Assembly (NCBI GenBank): GCA_943331005.2
Contig: CALQJX020000020.1
Coordinates: 10,867-74,866, forward strand
Source of the DNA: Bordetella parapertussis
GTDB taxonomy: Bacteria > Bacteroidota > Bacteroidia > Chitinophagales > Chitinophagaceae
Length of the DNA stretch: 64,000 nucleotides
Reading direction: 5' to 3'
The number at the start of each line of letters is the position of its first letter. The first letter of the stretch is position 1. Shown here piece by piece: positions 1 to 8,150 of the stretch. Both the position numbers and the translations under genes were made by a program. A model generated the notes under the pieces. It ran no database searches. It was not told the origin of the DNA and saw only the letters and a list, made by a program, of their open reading frames with translations.

Positions 1-2
1 GT

Positions 3-602
3 AGCATGCTGGATATCGACTTCGGTACTTATCCGTTTGTTACTTCATCCAATACTATTGCAGCTGGTGTGTGCAGCGGACTTGGTGTTGCACCCTCTAC
101 GATAGGCGAGGTATATGGTATTACCAAGGCATACTGTACGAGAGTAGGTGGCGGTCCGTTCCCTACAGAACTGGAAGATGAAATAGGCGAAGCGCTGAGA
201 GCAGCAGGCCATGAATTTGGCGCAACAACCGGCCGTCCGCGCAGGTGTGGCTGGATAGATCTCGTGGCACTGAAGTATGCGGTGATGCTGAGCGGAGTTA
301 CCAAACTTATCATTACCAAGACCGATGTGCTGGATAGCTTCAGGCCGTTGAAAGCCGCTACAGCATATACTATAGATGGCGTTACCTCAGCAGAGGTGCC
401 TTTCGATATATGCGATGCGAAAATTGAGCCGGTATACACTACATTCGATGGCTGGGAGCAACCGATAAGTTCATGCAGCACATTCGAATCGCTTCCACAG
501 ACATTTAAAGATTACTGTTCATTCATAGAAAATTATCTCGGAACAAAGGTGAGTCACATCTCCAATGGTACGGGAAGAGACCAGTTGATAGTTATTTCTT
601 AA
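3..602 (+). CDS. purA: Adenylosuccinate synthase, C-terminal part (5' end outside window)
   Basis: Catalyses the GTP-dependent joining of IMP and aspartate to adenylosuccinate, the committed step to AMP. About 199 residues are visible, already open at the window edge. The stretch contains PurA landmarks in order: the FGTYPFVTSSNT segment, GVCSGLGVAPS, the IMP/hadacidin-loop region with TRVGGGPFPTEL, ATTGRPRRCGW and the conserved LKYAVMLSG. It ends in a TAA immediately followed by an A-rich tract. The N-terminal P-loop half lies upstream of position 1. The next gene on the same strand starts 78 bp downstream. Identification is firm; only the start is missing. Confidence 0.97.
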   Translation, partial: SMLDIDFGTYPFVTSSNTIAAGVCSGLGVAPSTIGEVYGITKAYCTRVGGGPFPTELEDEIGEALRAAGHEFGATTGRPRRCGWIDLVALKYAVMLSGVTKLIITKTDVLDSFRPLKAATAYTIDGVTSAEVPFDICDAKIEPVYTTFDGWEQPISSCSTFESLPQTFKDYCSFIENYLGTKVSHISNGTGRDQLIVIS

Positions 603-680
603 AAAAAATTATTTTTTAGGCAAAAAAATTTGGCAAATTCATCAAACTATTAAAATTTTACGGCATCAAGATAAAGAGCT

Positions 681-1184
681 ATGAAATCCAATACTGATAA
701 AAAGACTCCTGCGAAAAAAAGTGCGAAACCAAGCGCGGCTCCTGCATCTAAAAAAACAGCATCGAAAGCTAAGAAGGAAGAGCTTGATGAAGAAGATGAT
801 GAGGTAGAAGAGACCAAAGCTAAACCAGCGAAAAAATCGGCAACTGCAAGCAAAAAGAAAAAAGCAGATGACGAAGAAGAAGATGATGACGTACCAAAGA
901 CTAAAAAGGCTCCTAAGAAAAGTGCAAAAAGCAAGGTGGTTGATGACGACGATGATGATGATGACGACGACATTGAAGAAGAAGATGATGATTTCAACAA
1001 AGACGAAGAAGATTACGATATAGAGAAAGAGTTTGAAGAATTCGATCTGCCTAAGTCTAAAAGTAAATCTCCAAAAAAGAAGACTTCGAAAGATGACGAC
1101 TTCGATGTGGATGATGACTTCAAAGATCTTGGTTTCTTCTCTGATGCAGGAGGTGGCTTCGACGATGACGATGATGACTTTTGA
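681..1184 (+). CDS. Lysine/aspartate-rich low-complexity protein
   Basis: 167 residues with almost no hydrophobic content. The first ~75 residues alternate Lys/Ala/Ser-rich blocks (PAKKSA-type, like histone H1 or eukaryotic linker tails) with Glu/Asp runs. The middle carries a run of ten Asp, and the C-terminus ends in GGGFDDDDDDF. There is no signal peptide, membrane segment or enzymatic motif. The only ordered-looking part is EEFDLPKSK and FKDLGFFSDAGG near the end. Its TGA overlaps the ATG of the next gene (TGATG), so the two are translationally coupled. The charge pattern suggests binding to nucleic acid or to basic proteins, but that is inference. Reverse-strand poly-Ser reading frames here are shadows of the GAT/GAC repeats. 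Confidence 0.8.
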   Translation: MKSNTDKKTPAKKSAKPSAAPASKKTASKAKKEELDEEDDEVEETKAKPAKKSATASKKKKADDEEEDDDVPKTKKAPKKSAKSKVVDDDDDDDDDDIEEEDDDFNKDEEDYDIEKEFEEFDLPKSKSKSPKKKTSKDDDFDVDDDFKDLGFFSDAGGGFDDDDDDF

Positions 1185-2497
1185 TGAATAACACACCATT
1201 GCACAGAAACAAAGCGATCTACGTAACTGATCCCGTCCATGCGGGAATACTGAAGGCAGGGATGCTGAATTGGGCTAACCAATTCAGCATCCTTGTTTTT
1301 TTGGACAGTAATTCTTATCCTTCTGCATACAATGGTTACGAGTGTTTGTTGGGCGTTGGTATGTACAAGGCTGTTCCTAATGCAGGTACTAATCCGTTGA
1401 TGCAGCTACAGGTAGCTCACATGGTTCGGCCCGACTGGATGTTTGGTCATATCTGCTATGATTACAAAAACATTACAGAACCTAAACTTACTTCTGCCCA
1501 CCCTGAAAAACATGGCTACCCTGTGTTGCAGTTCTTTGTTCCTCAAACTGTTTGTTACATCAACAGGGAGCAAACAACATTCACTGTTGAGACCTACGAT
1601 GATCCGGTGACGGTGTATGATGCCATCATACATGCAGCAGGAATGCCGGATGTACAAATGCCTGCTGGTATCAGTTTTACGAATATCACTGATCGGGAAA
1701 CTTACATTGACGTAGTCAATCGTTTACGCAGGCACATTGCGGATGGTGATTGTTATGAGGTCAATTATTGCGGAGGCGGCTATGCCGAAAATGTAATGAT
1801 TGATCCGCTGGTGGTGTTCAAGGCATTGAATAAATTATCTCCTGCTCCCTTTGCTGCTTTCTGTAAGCTGAACGAGCAGTACATGATGTGTGCGAGTCCC
1901 GAGCGTTATTTGCTGAAGCAGGATAATATACTGGTATCTCAACCAATAAAAGGGACAGCTCGCAGAGACAAAGACGAGCAGAAAGATGAGCAAATAAAAG
2001 AAACTTTGCGGGTAGATATAAAAGAGCGCGCCGAGAATGTAATGATAGTGGATCTGGTGCGTAACGATCTGGCACGTACCTGCGAAACAGGAAGTGTGCA
2101 GGTTGATGAATTGTTTGGTATCTATTCTTTTCCTCAGGTGCACCAGATGATATCAACGGTTAGTGGTAAATTGAAGGATGGGCTAACGTTTACAGATGCC
2201 ATACAGGCTAGTTTCCCCATGGGTAGCATGACTGGAGCTCCCAAGTTTAAAGTGATGCAGCTGATAGAAAAGTATGAGCAGGCTCGCAGGGAGCTTTTCT
2301 CCGGCACCATAGGTTACATTACACCGCAGGGAGATATGGACTTTAATGTGATCATCCGAAGTCTTTTCTATAATGCAACTACCCATTATCTGTCCTATCA
2401 CACAGGTGGTGCCATTACTTTCGATAGTGATCCTCAGAAAGAATGGGAGGAGATGCGGCTGAAGGCATGGGCATTGGAACGTTTGTTTTCTGCCTGA
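1184..2497 (+). CDS. pabB: Aminodeoxychorismate synthase component I (chorismate-binding enzyme)
   Basis: Converts chorismate to 4-amino-4-deoxychorismate for folate synthesis, normally with a glutaminase partner. The 437-residue protein has the chorismate-utilising domain in its C-terminal ~270 residues. Landmarks are ASPERYLL, PIKGTARR, the DLVRNDLARTC helix, FPMGSMTGAPK and YHTGGAITFDSDPQKEWEE. Lys256 in PIKGT is the residue that distinguishes PabB (nucleophilic lysine) from anthranilate synthase TrpE, which usually has PIAGT. The ATG at 1184 is preferred over an in-frame TTG one codon upstream because it forms the TGATG junction with the preceding gene. No PabA or PabC gene is adjacent. 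A general chorismate-binding annotation cannot be excluded. Confidence 0.9.
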   Translation: MNNTPLHRNKAIYVTDPVHAGILKAGMLNWANQFSILVFLDSNSYPSAYNGYECLLGVGMYKAVPNAGTNPLMQLQVAHMVRPDWMFGHICYDYKNITEPKLTSAHPEKHGYPVLQFFVPQTVCYINREQTTFTVETYDDPVTVYDAIIHAAGMPDVQMPAGISFTNITDRETYIDVVNRLRRHIADGDCYEVNYCGGGYAENVMIDPLVVFKALNKLSPAPFAAFCKLNEQYMMCASPERYLLKQDNILVSQPIKGTARRDKDEQKDEQIKETLRVDIKERAENVMIVDLVRNDLARTCETGSVQVDELFGIYSFPQVHQMISTVSGKLKDGLTFTDAIQASFPMGSMTGAPKFKVMQLIEKYEQARRELFSGTIGYITPQGDMDFNVIIRSLFYNATTHYLSYHTGGAITFDSDPQKEWEEMRLKAWALERLFSA

Positions 2498-2551
2498 CAG
2501 TACTCGTAGATCCTGTGGGCCTAAATGCCTACCTTTATATAAAAGCAATAT

Positions 2552-3169
2552 ATGCTGTTAGATATACATCCCGTTGATCCCCAGCCCCGCCATATCAAAA
2601 CAGTGGCAGACTGTCTGCGACGTGGTGGTGTTATCATTTACCCAACCGATACCATTTACGGTATTGGCTGCGATATATCAAATGCCGATGCTATTGCCCG
2701 AATTGCCCGCATAAAGAATGTAGATCTCAAAAAAGCGCAGTTCTCCTTTATCTGTTCCGATCTCAGTAATCTTAGCGATTATGCCAAAAGTGTGCCTACA
2801 CCGGTATTTCGACTGCTAAAAGCTGCATTACCTGGTCCATATACGTTCATACTGGATGCCAGTAAGCAGGTACCCAGACTAATGAAGACAAAGAAAGACA
2901 CCGTTGGTATTCGTGTACCTGACAATAGAATATGTATGGATATAGTAAAGGAATTGGGCCACCCCATTATGAGTGCATCTTTGCCTATGGACGACGATGT
3001 GGAATATTTTACCGACCCGGAACTGATGTACGAGAAATTCGGTAGTCAGGTAGATATTGTTATCAACGGTGGAGTGGGGAAGATACTTTCTTCAACAGTC
3101 ATAGACTGCACCTCTGGTGTGCCTGTGCTTGTGCGCGAGGGGGCCGGAGATTGGGAATCTTTGTTTTAA
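2552..3169 (+). CDS. yciO: YciO-type Sua5/YrdC-family protein
   Basis: 205 residues with the YrdC double-stranded-RNA-binding fold (GGVIIYPTDTIYGIGCD near the N-terminus). It is the YciO branch rather than a threonylcarbamoyl-AMP synthase. The KxR and SAN nucleotide signatures of TsaC are replaced by KNVDLKKAQF and MSASLP. The order PGPYTFIL, VPRLMKTKKDTVGIRVP, VDIVINGG and PVLVREGAGD follows the E. coli YciO layout. A canonical TsaC is encoded elsewhere in the window (18544-19116), so this copy is probably not the essential t6A enzyme. The biochemical role of YciO proteins is poorly defined. It sits 54 bp after pabB on the same strand. Confidence 0.87.
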   Translation: MLLDIHPVDPQPRHIKTVADCLRRGGVIIYPTDTIYGIGCDISNADAIARIARIKNVDLKKAQFSFICSDLSNLSDYAKSVPTPVFRLLKAALPGPYTFILDASKQVPRLMKTKKDTVGIRVPDNRICMDIVKELGHPIMSASLPMDDDVEYFTDPELMYEKFGSQVDIVINGGVGKILSSTVIDCTSGVPVLVREGAGDWESLF

Positions 3170-3202
3170 CTTACTGTTTTACTGCACCCATTCTAAATGC
3201 AG

Positions 3203-3210
3203 TAAATTTG
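3203..3210 (+). promoter_or_regulatory. Probable -7 element (TAAATTTG)
   Basis: Matches the Bacteroidota TAnnTTTG element. A TTTA lies 21 nt upstream (3178-3181), a 3-of-4 match to the -33 TTTG. The next gene starts at 3234, giving a leader of roughly 15-20 nt. The -33 match is imperfect, so this is a moderate call. Confidence 0.45.
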
Positions 3211-3233
3211 CCACACTTAAAAAATCAGTAAAC

Positions 3234-4082
3234 ATGATCGCATATATAGGAACAGGGCTGCTGGGTGCAGGTTTTGTAAAGGCGCTTTTGCGCAATGGAG
3301 AACAAGTTAATGTTTGGAATCGCACAGCTGCAAAAGCTACCGCGCTTCAGGCCGATGGTGCTTCAGCATTTGCTGATGTGACAGATGCGGTCAGAGGCGT
3401 GTCTCGTGTGCATCTTACGCTTAAGGACGATGCCAGTGTTGATGAGGTGTTGGCTGTGGCAGAAGCAGGTTTTGCTCCGGGCATGCTTATCATCGATCAT
3501 ACAACAACATCTGTAGAGGGTGCCAGAGCGCGTACTGCAATGTGGAAAACAAAGGGGCACACCTATGTACACGTACCCGTTTTCATGGGACCTGTAAATG
3601 CATTGGATAGCACTGGCTATATGCTAGTATCTGGCGATGCGCAGGACGTGGCTGCTGTAATGCCATTTGTAGAAAAAATGACCGGAAAGGTCATTAATTT
3701 CGGTACAGAAGTGGGGCGTGCTGCTGGTATGAAACTGGCAGGCAACCATTTTCTTATTGGTTTTACAGCTGCAATATCAGATACATTGGCCCTTACCAAG
3801 GCTATGGGAATGCCGGCAAGTGACGTTACCATTTTGTTCAACGAATGGAACCCTGGTGCAATGCTACCGGCCAGGTTGAAGCGCATGACCACCGGTGTTT
3901 ACAACCAACCATCTTGGGAGCTGAGTATGGCTCGCAAAGATGCAGGACTTATGATCGCAGAAGCGCAGAAGGGTGGTGTTCCACTGGTGATACTGCCTGC
4001 AATAGCTGCCGAGATGGACAGGTTCATTGCCGCTGGCCATGGTCATGACGACTGGGCGGTAATAGCTAAGAACAATATCTAA
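3234..4082 (+). CDS. NAD(P)-dependent beta-hydroxyacid dehydrogenase family protein
   Basis: 282 residues, of the 3-hydroxyisobutyrate dehydrogenase / glyoxylate reductase superfamily. The N-terminal Rossmann fold begins at once with YIGTGLLGAGF. The dinucleotide-proximal NRT (VWNRTAAKA) suggests NADPH preference. A substrate segment DHTTTS and the GPV motif follow. The catalytic lysine is Lys167 in GRAAGMKLAGN, followed by the all-helical C-terminal domain. An upstream extension to 3117 is open but reads as unrelated residues, and a -7 promoter element lies inside it, so ATG 3234 is the start. The substrate cannot be fixed from sequence. A bidirectional terminator hairpin follows. Confidence 0.85.
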   Translation: MIAYIGTGLLGAGFVKALLRNGEQVNVWNRTAAKATALQADGASAFADVTDAVRGVSRVHLTLKDDASVDEVLAVAEAGFAPGMLIIDHTTTSVEGARARTAMWKTKGHTYVHVPVFMGPVNALDSTGYMLVSGDAQDVAAVMPFVEKMTGKVINFGTEVGRAAGMKLAGNHFLIGFTAAISDTLALTKAMGMPASDVTILFNEWNPGAMLPARLKRMTTGVYNQPSWELSMARKDAGLMIAEAQKGGVPLVILPAIAAEMDRFIAAGHGHDDWAVIAKNNI

Positions 4083-4098
4083 CAAAGGTGATAAAATG

Positions 4099-4139
4099 AA
4101 CAATGCCCTGCTTCTTTCTTAATGAAGCAGGGCATTGTT
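4099..4139. terminator. Bidirectional hairpin terminator
   Basis: A 16-bp perfect stem (AACAATGCCCTGCTTC and its complement) with a 9-nt loop lies between two convergent genes. An A-rich side and a T-rich side flank it, so it can serve the dehydrogenase gene on the plus strand and the Fur-like gene on the minus strand. Confidence 0.8.
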
Positions 4140-4168
4140 ATATTTTCTTTATTCTGGTCCTTGCAAAA

Positions 4169-4606
4169 TCAGGTACAATGTTTACAAACGCCCTGTATGA
4201 GTGTATTGATACCTGTAGCAATAAAACCAGCCGGCAGATTTATAGCAGGTGTATGCGTATGTTCCAGACAGTACATTTTCTGGCATCGAGTGCAATTGAA
4301 GTGAACATGATCTTCGGTATGAGTTTCGTCGGGGCAATTGTGTTTGCAAACGGCGAAACGGGTAACACCATCATTTCCTATGATCTTGTGCACTATCCCG
4401 GATTCTTCAAAGTCTTTCAATACACGGTACAGGGTAATTCTGTCTACCTTACTGAAAGTAGCTTCCAGTTCGGTATGAGATAGTGCCTGATGGGTATTAC
4501 CCAATTCCTCCAGCACTTTCATGCGGGCAGGAGTAGCTTTCAGTCCTTTCTCCCTTATGTGTTCTGTGGCGTTCACTACAGCAAATCTAGTAAATAAATG
4601 CAACAT
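4169..4606 (-). CDS. Fur-family (Zur/Fur-like) metal-responsive repressor
   Basis: 145 residues if read from ATG 4606, or 136 from GTG 4576. The N-terminal winged helix contains LKATPARMKVLEEL and the recognition-helix region RITLYRVLKDFEESGIV. The C-terminal dimerisation and metal domain has CPDETHTEDHVHFNC, CTRC and a terminal CKHC: two CxxC pairs for structural zinc plus a His/Asp/Glu-rich sensing region. It is divergent from a MerC-domain gene across a 53-bp gap (83 bp if the GTG start is used). Two 7-1-7 palindromes typical of Fur-family operators lie at this start region, one of them covering ATG 4606. That makes GTG 4576 a serious alternative start and implies autoregulation. Which metal is sensed is unknown; zinc is the best guess. 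Confidence 0.9.
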   Translation of the reverse strand: MLHLFTRFAVVNATEHIREKGLKATPARMKVLEELGNTHQALSHTELEATFSKVDRITLYRVLKDFEESGIVHKIIGNDGVTRFAVCKHNCPDETHTEDHVHFNCTRCQKMYCLEHTHTPAINLPAGFIATGINTLIQGVCKHCT

Positions 4607-4613
4607 TGTTGCA
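4599..4613. promoter_or_regulatory. Fur-family operator 1 (perfect 7-1-7 palindrome)
   Basis: TGCAACA-T-TGTTGCA is a perfect 7-1-7 inverted repeat, the classic Fur/Zur/PerR operator architecture. It overlaps the ATG 4606 candidate start of the regulator and the ATTG (4605-4608) that sits 20 nt before the -7 element of the divergent MerC gene. Confidence 0.75.
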
Positions 4614-4628
4614 TTTGTGAAATTTGCT

Positions 4629-4636
4629 TACATTTG
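4629..4636 (+). promoter_or_regulatory. -7 promoter element of the MerC gene
   Basis: TACATTTG matches TAnnTTTG exactly. ATTG at 4605-4608 is a 3-of-4 match to the -33 TTTG with a 20-nt spacer. Operator 1 covers the -33 box and operator 2 begins within the -7 box, so a repressor bound at either site would block polymerase. Confidence 0.6.
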
Positions 4637-4649
4637 CAACTCAGTTGCA
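4635..4649. promoter_or_regulatory. Fur-family operator 2 (perfect 7-1-7 palindrome)
   Basis: TGCAACT-C-AGTTGCA is a second perfect 7-1-7 inverted repeat. Its outer six bases (TGCAAC...GTTGCA) are shared with operator 1, 36 bp away centre to centre. It covers the expected transcription start of the MerC-domain gene. Confidence 0.75.
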
Positions 4650-4659
4650 TTTATAACTT

Positions 4660-5064
4660 TTGTCACATTCTCACAAATATGATCCAGGTGCCGATAAAGT
4701 AGGCATCATCAGTGCTGTTATTTGCGCAGTTCATTGTCTGGTCATACCTGCAATTTTCCTGCTCAGGTACTCTCTTTTTGATAGCGGTGCAACAGCAGGT
4801 TGGGGTAGTGGGTTACCGCATTGGTGGGAAACGCTTGACTATCTTTTTCTGGCAGTTGGCTTTTATGCTGTTTACCATGCAGCTGGCCATACGGTTTCAA
4901 GAGGTATAAAACGCTCGTTATGGTTCTTCTGGCTATGTCTTGCAGTAGCCGTAATTTTCGAAGATAAGTTACACTGGATGGCCTACGTTGCATCGGGTGG
5001 ATTGGTCATAACGCACTTCATTAACATAAGGAAACATAATAATTTGAGGAGAAAAACAAGATAA
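4660..5064 (+). CDS. MerC-domain small membrane protein
   Basis: 134 residues starting at TTG 4660. It has a His-containing N-terminus (SHSHKYD) and then about four transmembrane segments. The first contains the MerC signature DKVGIISAVICAVHCLVIP, with a Cys and a Cys-adjacent His suitable for binding a soft metal. MerC is known as a mercuric ion uptake protein, but chromosomal MerC-domain proteins of Bacteroidota occur without mer operons. No merA or merP is seen here. The divergent Fur-like regulator and the two operators over its promoter point to a role in zinc or another divalent metal. The function is inferred from context only. Confidence 0.82.
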   Translation: MSHSHKYDPGADKVGIISAVICAVHCLVIPAIFLLRYSLFDSGATAGWGSGLPHWWETLDYLFLAVGFYAVYHAAGHTVSRGIKRSLWFFWLCLAVAVIFEDKLHWMAYVASGGLVITHFINIRKHNNLRRKTR

Positions 5065-5291
5065 CATTGGTGTAGGTACATGTTTTAATTGTCAATAATT
5101 GGTTATTGTTAATTATATTTTGTTTGATAATTCTGATAAAAAATGCTATTTTCTTTCAACTTTCTATATTTTTCAGCTGTAAATAGCCAATAATTAACAT
5201 TATGTAAAAATATAGTTTGAAAAAACCAATCAAATAAACAGACAATAAGCATTACTTTTGATTTGATTCATTACACAACACATTTTTTTAA

Positions 5292-6620
5292 ATGCAGACA
5301 ATACTGGTTGCTGGTGCAGGGAAATCCTCGACATATCTGATAGAGTACCTGCTGGAAAATGCTTCAAGGAATAAATGGAATGTTATTGTTGCTGACGGAG
5401 ATGCTGCTGCAATTGCCAAAAAGGTAAATAAGCACCCCTTTGCGGAAGCCGCAGTCTTCGATATAAACAACAAAGCACAGCGAGAGGCTCTGGTAAAGAG
5501 AGCTGACATAGTTTTGTCGCTGATGCCGCCACATCTGCATATATTGTTAGCCCACGAATGTCTGGAACATAAGAAAAATCTCATTACATCTTCTTACATT
5601 TCTGATGAGATGAGAAGTATGGATGCAGCCGTGAAAGAGGCAGGGCTTATGTTTATGTGTGAAATGGGGCTGGATCCGGGTATAGATCATATGACCGCCA
5701 GTAAGATCATCAACAGCATTCATAAAGTTGCCGGAAGGATCATTGCCTTCCGTTCTTATTGCGGTGGTCTCATTGCACCGGAAAGTGATAGCAATCCATG
5801 GCATTACAAATTCAGCTGGAATCCAAAGAATATAATCACAGCAGGTTTTGGTGGCGCTAAATACCTTCATAATGGCAAGCATGTAGAGGTGCCTTATGAA
5901 AAGATGTTTGAGCATAACAAAAAGATCAAGATCCCCGGACTGAACGCTTTGGCTTATTATCCAAACAGGGACTCTTTGAAATATCTTGATCTGTATGATG
6001 TTTCTTCAGTAAAATCTTTTCTGCGAGCTACACTTAGGTATCCGTCATTCAGTCGTGGCTGGGACGCACTTATAAAGTTGGGTCTTACCAATCAGGAAGA
6101 TAAGTTTGATACTGCCGGATACACCTATGCTGCATGGTTGCGTAAAAAGACAAATTGCGCAGCAGATGCAAATCTGCAACAACACGTTGCTTCAGTTTTG
6201 GGTGCCGATACTGACGATAAAGTCATATCTCTGCTGGAATGGCTAGGTATTTTCAGTAATATAAATGTTGCTGCAGGCAATCTGTCTTCAGGCGAAATAT
6301 TACTGGAATTGCTTCAGGATAAGTGGAGTATGAGTGAGGAGGATAAGGATATGGTTGTGATGCACCATGAAGTAGAATATGAACATAAAGGGAGAATGAT
6401 AACCCTAAAAAGCTCTATGGTACTGAAAGGTGAGGGTGGTGAGCACAGTGCTATGGCACGTACCGTTGGTATGCCTATGGCTATACTGGCTACGCTGATA
6501 CTTACAAAAAAATTGAAACCACCAGTTGGTGTGCTACTGCCGGTAATGCAATCAGTGTACAGGCCTGTGCTGCGCGAACTGGAGTATAACGGCATCTCAT
6601 TTACTGATGAGGTTGAATAA
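5292..6620 (+). CDS. Saccharopine dehydrogenase-family oxidoreductase
   Basis: 442 residues. An N-terminal Rossmann domain starts with ILVAGAGKSSTYLIEYLL, followed by ADIVLSLMPPHLH and the conserved SSYISDEM. GLDPGIDHM and the saccharopine reductase-like C-terminal domain come next (FRSYCGGLIAPESDSNPWHYKFSWNP). The family includes saccharopine reductases of lysine metabolism and related dehydrogenases. The SYCGGL and NPW segments fit the lysine-forming branch. No other lysine genes are adjacent, so the pathway is not proven. The 227 bp upstream are AT-rich and non-coding. A very long palindromic terminator follows. Confidence 0.88.
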   Translation: MQTILVAGAGKSSTYLIEYLLENASRNKWNVIVADGDAAAIAKKVNKHPFAEAAVFDINNKAQREALVKRADIVLSLMPPHLHILLAHECLEHKKNLITSSYISDEMRSMDAAVKEAGLMFMCEMGLDPGIDHMTASKIINSIHKVAGRIIAFRSYCGGLIAPESDSNPWHYKFSWNPKNIITAGFGGAKYLHNGKHVEVPYEKMFEHNKKIKIPGLNALAYYPNRDSLKYLDLYDVSSVKSFLRATLRYPSFSRGWDALIKLGLTNQEDKFDTAGYTYAAWLRKKTNCAADANLQQHVASVLGADTDDKVISLLEWLGIFSNINVAAGNLSSGEILLELLQDKWSMSEEDKDMVVMHHEVEYEHKGRMITLKSSMVLKGEGGEHSAMARTVGMPMAILATLILTKKLKPPVGVLLPVMQSVYRPVLRELEYNGISFTDEVE

Positions 6621-6646
6621 GACGTAAAAGTTCCGGAAACGGAGAA

Positions 6647-6694
6647 GCTATAAAGAAGAAAGCACACCATTTGGTGTGCTTTCTTCTTTATAGC
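6647..6694. terminator. 23-bp perfect palindrome, bidirectional terminator
   Basis: A perfect 23-bp stem with a 2-nt loop, centred at 6670-6671, between the convergent saccharopine dehydrogenase-like gene and smpB. An A-rich arm (AAAGAAGAAA) faces one way and its U-rich transcript faces the other, so both genes are served. Confidence 0.8.
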
Positions 6695-6709
6695 AATTGA
6701 ACAGGAAGT

Positions 6710-7156
6710 TTATTTGAGGTAACGTTTTATTTCCCGGTCCATATCTCTTGTTTTGATACTTTCCCGCTTGTCGTGCAGTTTCTTTCCTTTTCCTAGCCCT
6801 ATTTCCAGTTTGGCGTAGCCATTCTCGTTGATGAACATGCTGAGCGGGACTATAGTGAACCCTTTTTCTTTTATCTTATTGTGCCATTTATTCAGCTCTT
6901 TCCTGGTGAGTAACAACTTACGCTCGCGAATGGGTATGTGGCCTGCATAGCCCGCATTGGAATACTCGGCTATATGCAGACTTTTGACCCAGAGTTCTCC
7001 ATCGTCGAAGTAGCAGTAACTATCATTAAAACTGACCCTTCCGTTGCGTACCGACTTTATTTCGGAGCCGGTGAGCATGATGCCAGCCTTCAGCCGGTCT
7101 TCAATGGCATACTCGAAAGTGGCAGAACGGTTCTTTATGTTGATATTATCAGACAA
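6710..7156 (-). CDS. smpB: SsrA-binding protein SmpB
   Basis: 148 residues, the usual family length. It binds tmRNA and delivers it to stalled ribosomes for trans-translation. Landmarks are NRSATFEYAIEDRLKAGIMLTGSEIKSVR near the N-terminus, the oligonucleotide-binding barrel with ELWVKSLHIAEYSNAG, and LLLTRKELNKW. The C-terminal KKLHDKRESIKTRDMD helix enters the decoding centre. The tmRNA gene itself is not in the window. Confidence 0.97.
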   Translation of the reverse strand: MSDNINIKNRSATFEYAIEDRLKAGIMLTGSEIKSVRNGRVSFNDSYCYFDDGELWVKSLHIAEYSNAGYAGHIPIRERKLLLTRKELNKWHNKIKEKGFTIVPLSMFINENGYAKLEIGLGKGKKLHDKRESIKTRDMDREIKRYLK

Positions 7157-7240
7157 TCGGGTAGTGTTTAAAAACCGGGAATAGAATATACCCTGTTTTA
7201 TGTTGGCAAAGTTCAGTAAAAAAGCGCGTTCCTGGGTTGT

Positions 7241-8092
7241 TTATTTCATGAACCATTCAGCCGAAAGGCTGAGTTTGTTCTTCAGTGTTTTTCGCTCTAC
7301 TATGAAATCGAGGAAACCATGTTCCAGCAGGAACTCAGATCGCTGAAAACCTTCCGGCAGATCTTTTTTGATAGTTTCTTTGATAACGCGTGGACCTGCA
7401 AAACAAATAAGTGCATTTGGTTCGGCAATGTTGATGTCGCCCAGCATAGCATAAGACGCGGTAACCCCACCTGTAGTTGGGTCGGTCATAAGCGAAATGT
7501 AGGGCAGTTTTGCTTTTGCCATCTGAGTCAGCTTGGCCGATGTTTTGGCCATCTGCATCAGAGAGAATGCACTTTCCATCATACGGGCACCGCCGGATTT
7601 AGATATGACCAACAGTGGAAGTTTGTTGGCAATACAGTAGTCGATTGACCTGCTGATCTTTTCACCAACAACAGAACCCATGGAGCCGCCAATAAAGTTG
7701 AAGTTCATACAAGCTACAACGTATTTTACACCGTTCATAGTGCCTGTACCTACGGTCATAGCATCTTTAAGTCCTGTGGCAGCCTGCGCTTCCACTATAC
7801 GGGAATTATAAGGCTTCATATCTACGAAGCCGAGGAAGTCTTTGGGGCGTATGTTTTCAAATAGCAGCTCATAGCGGTTATTATCAAACAGTATCTCGAA
7901 ATATTCTACAGCATTGATCCTGTTGTGATAATTGCATTTGTGGCAAACGTAAAGATTGGTCTGCAGTTCTTTTACAGTAGTGGTCGTTTTGCATTCGGGA
8001 CATTTGTGCCACAAACCATCAGGGGTTTCCTTTTTTTCCTCTGTTGAGGTAAGTATTCCCTTTTTGTTACGACGAAACCATGTTGATGACAT
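7241..8092 (-). CDS. accD: Acetyl-CoA carboxylase carboxyltransferase subunit beta
   Basis: 283 residues. It forms the carboxyltransferase with AccA, transferring CO2 from biotin to acetyl-CoA to make malonyl-CoA for fatty acid synthesis. An N-terminal four-cysteine zinc ribbon is present (CPEC ... CHKC, residues ~34-57). It is followed by the crotonase-like core with [21 protein letters not shown] and [20 protein letters not shown], the oxyanion and CoA-binding loops. A promoter with TATCTTTG lies just upstream. accA is not nearby. Confidence 0.97.
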   Translation of the reverse strand: MSSTWFRRNKKGILTSTEEKKETPDGLWHKCPECKTTTTVKELQTNLYVCHKCNYHNRINAVEYFEILFDNNRYELLFENIRPKDFLGFVDMKPYNSRIVEAQAATGLKDAMTVGTGTMNGVKYVVACMNFNFIGGSMGSVVGEKISRSIDYCIANKLPLLVISKSGGARMMESAFSLMQMAKTSAKLTQMAKAKLPYISLMTDPTTGGVTASYAMLGDINIAEPNALICFAGPRVIKETIKKDLPEGFQRSEFLLEHGFLDFIVERKTLKNKLSLSAEWFMK

Positions 8093-8117
8093 AATCAGAA
8101 TTTAATTAAGCAGGTGA

Positions 8118-8150
8118 CAAAGATACACTTATGAGTGATAAGTTGGCACA
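8118..8150 (-). promoter_or_regulatory. Probable accD promoter
   Basis: On the minus strand, TATCTTTG (8118-8125) is an exact TAnnTTTG element. TGTG (8147-8150), 21 nt upstream, is a 3-of-4 match to the -33 TTTG. The accD start codon is about 25 nt downstream. Confidence 0.5.

Noticed and set aside
650..1282. Minus-strand serine-rich and hydrophobic reading frames opposite the acidic protein
   Set aside because: They are the reverse reading of GAT/GAC and AAG repeats and have no signal, start context or domain.
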